Assembly: GCA_963204845.1 (NCBI GenBank) | Contig: CAUJIL010000202.1 | Location: 1-10,331, forward strand | Direction: 5' to 3' | Length of the DNA: 10,331 nt | Origin: Pseudomonadota bacterium | GTDB taxonomy: Bacteria > Pseudomonadota > Gammaproteobacteria > Pseudomonadales > UBA5518 | In this document: positions 9,594 through 10,331 of the stretch, piece after piece | Layout: every line of letters starts with the position of its first letter | Position numbering within the stretch: the stretch's first letter is position 1 | Made by a program: the position numbers and the translations under genes | Notes under the pieces: model-generated | The model's input: only the letters and a program-made list of their open reading frames with translations | Told to the model about the DNA's origin: nothing | Databases searched by the model: none

Positions 9594-9669
9594 TGGTGGG
9601 TCGTGCTGGATTCGAACCAGCGACCAATTGGTTAAAAGCCAACTGCTCTACCGACTGAGCTAACGACCC
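9594..9669 (-). tRNA. tRNA-Lys, anticodon UUU
   Basis: The 76-base gene folds into a complete cloverleaf: a perfect 7-base acceptor stem (GGGTCGT with ACGACCC), D stem GCTC/GAGC, anticodon stem GTTGG/CCAAT with one G-U pair, loop CTTTTAA giving anticodon TTT (UUU in RNA), and T arm GCTGG-TTCGAAT-CCAGC. The discriminator is A and the terminal CCA is encoded. Loop and anticodon identify a lysine tRNA reading AAA and AAG. It follows cpoB on the same strand, as lysT follows cpoB in Escherichia coli, so this is probably ancestral gene order. Confidence 0.98.
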
Positions 9670-9683
9670 GTCAAAGGACGCGT

Positions 9684-9711
9684 ATGGTAGCGGCTGAGCC
9701 GCAAAAAACAA
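9684..9711 (-). promoter_or_regulatory. Candidate promoter of tRNA-Lys
   Basis: On the minus strand TTGTTT (9711-9706), a 16-base spacer and TACCAT (9689-9684) could be -35 and -10 boxes. They would start transcription near 9677, eight bases before the mature tRNA. The GC-rich bases just after the -10 (ACGCGTCC) resemble the discriminator of stable-RNA promoters under stringent control. The boxes match consensus only moderately; readthrough from cpoB is the alternative. Confidence 0.35.
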
Positions 9712-9724
9712 GGGCCTTTTGCCC
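9703..9724 (-). terminator. Possible weak terminator after cpoB
   Basis: On the minus strand GGGC-AAAAG-GCCC is followed by TTGTTTTTT, starting 4 bases beyond the cpoB stop. The stem has only four G-C pairs, so termination may be partial and let some transcripts continue into tRNA-Lys. It overlaps the -35 of the candidate tRNA promoter. Confidence 0.45.
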
Positions 9725-9727
9725 GCT

Positions 9728-10331
9728 TCAGAAATTCTGCTTCAGGTATTCACGCGCCTGCTGCGGCGCCGTGCTGTCCGCCCCGGCGTACTCGTTGACC
9801 ACCCGGTCCAGGATGTCGCGCGCACGCGCGACGTCGCCGCTCTGGTGGTAGATGCGCCCGAGCTTGAACATCGCGTCCGGCACGCGGCGGTTGTCGTTGA
9901 ACTGCGCGAGCAGGGTTTCGAAGTGCTTGCGCGCGGTGTCGCTGTCGCCATCCAACAGGAACAGTTCCCCGAGCCAGTAATGCGCGTTGCCCGCGTAGTC
10001 GCCGTTCGGATACTGGCCAACGAACTCCTTGAAGGCCGTGCGTGCCTCGGGGAACTTGCGCGCCTGGATCAGCGCGTAAGCGTCCCGGTACGCCTGCTCC
10101 TCCTGCGCCGATGCGGCGGCGCGTGGAGCCGCAGCCGGCGCTTGTTGCGCCGGCGGCAGCAGTGCGGCGGAGGCGTCGATCGGCGCGGCCGAACCGGTCG
10201 GTGCCAACGCACCCGCGTCGGCCGGTGCCTGGGCCGGCGGGACGCTGCCCCCGCCCATGCCGGTGATGCGCCGGTCGAGGCTGATGTAGTCGTCGAGTCG
10301 CTGCTGCTTGAGCTGGCGCAGCTGCTCACCC
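9728..10331 (-). CDS. cpoB: Cell division coordinator CpoB (Tol-Pal protein YbgF), N-terminus off the window
   Basis: The frame is open through the right edge, so the signal peptide and start are missing. The ATG at 10258 is internal: upstream codons read GEQLRQLKQQRLDDYISLDRR without a stop and match the end of the N-terminal trimerising coiled coil. A long Ala/Pro/Gln-rich linker follows (about 10258-10120), then a C-terminal TPR domain of about 120 residues. That domain contains YRDAYALIQARKFPEARTAF, YPNGDYAGNAHYWLGELFLL and AMFKLGRIYHQSGDVARARDIL, and the protein ends QAREYLKQNF. CpoB is a periplasmic protein that binds TolA and links outer-membrane constriction by Tol-Pal with peptidoglycan synthesis by PBP1B. 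It is normally the last gene of the tol-pal operon, so pal and tolB are expected to the right. In some relatives queE and queC follow; here tRNA-Lys comes next. Confidence 0.93.
   Translation of the reverse strand, partial: GEQLRQLKQQRLDDYISLDRRITGMGGGSVPPAQAPADAGALAPTGSAAPIDASAALLPPAQQAPAAAPRAAASAQEEQAYRDAYALIQARKFPEARTAFKEFVGQYPNGDYAGNAHYWLGELFLLDGDSDTARKHFETLLAQFNDNRRVPDAMFKLGRIYHQSGDVARARDILDRVVNEYAGADSTAPQQAREYLKQNF

Overview
The window comes from a GC-rich bacterial chromosome, most likely a gammaproteobacterium. The best evidence is the right edge, where a Tol-Pal gene (cpoB/ybgF) is followed at once by a tRNA-Lys(UUU) on the same strand, as in Escherichia coli and relatives. I cannot name the genus from the sequence. 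There is no rRNA gene and no CRISPR array, and I recognise no transposase or integrase.

Layout, left to right. (1) 1-2232, plus strand: most of a large class I SAM-dependent DNA methyltransferase of the restriction/phage-defence type. An in-frame TAA at 139-141 cuts it between the SAM-binding part, whose start lies off the window, and the catalytic NPPF motif. (2) 2296-3365, minus strand: a two-gene module with a 4-base overlap, encoding mobile mystery protein A (helix-turn-helix regulator) and mobile mystery protein B (Fic-family protein). An AT-rich promoter with paired 12-base repeats drives it. (3) 3559-4185, minus strand: a small exported protein of unknown function. (4) 4186-4491: a 306-base divergent intergenic region with two clean dyads. 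(5) 4492-9377, plus strand: xfp (phosphoketolase, 800 aa) and glgP (glycogen/maltodextrin phosphorylase, 829 aa), overlapping by 7 bases. (6) 9378-9593: an intergenic region with a cluster of ATGCCCCC repeats, a tandem 10-base repeat and a strong terminator. (7) 9594-9669: tRNA-Lys. (8) 9728-10331, minus strand: cpoB, running off the right edge.

How the genes work together. GlgP would release glucose-1-phosphate from glycogen. After conversion to fructose-6-phosphate (and xylulose-5-phosphate), phosphoketolase would yield acetyl-phosphate and erythrose-4-phosphate or glyceraldehyde-3-phosphate. The pair therefore looks like a short route from stored glycogen to acetyl-phosphate and acetate. 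The left third is accessory DNA: a broken methyltransferase with an internal drop in GC, next to an addiction-module-like HTH/Fic pair. On the right, cpoB-tRNA-Lys looks like chromosomal backbone, and the 3' side of the tRNA is where integrated DNA would be expected. The repeats there could be traces of an old integration event, but I see no second attachment site in the window.

Most long antisense reading frames under xfp and glgP are shadows of GC-rich codon use and are not annotated.
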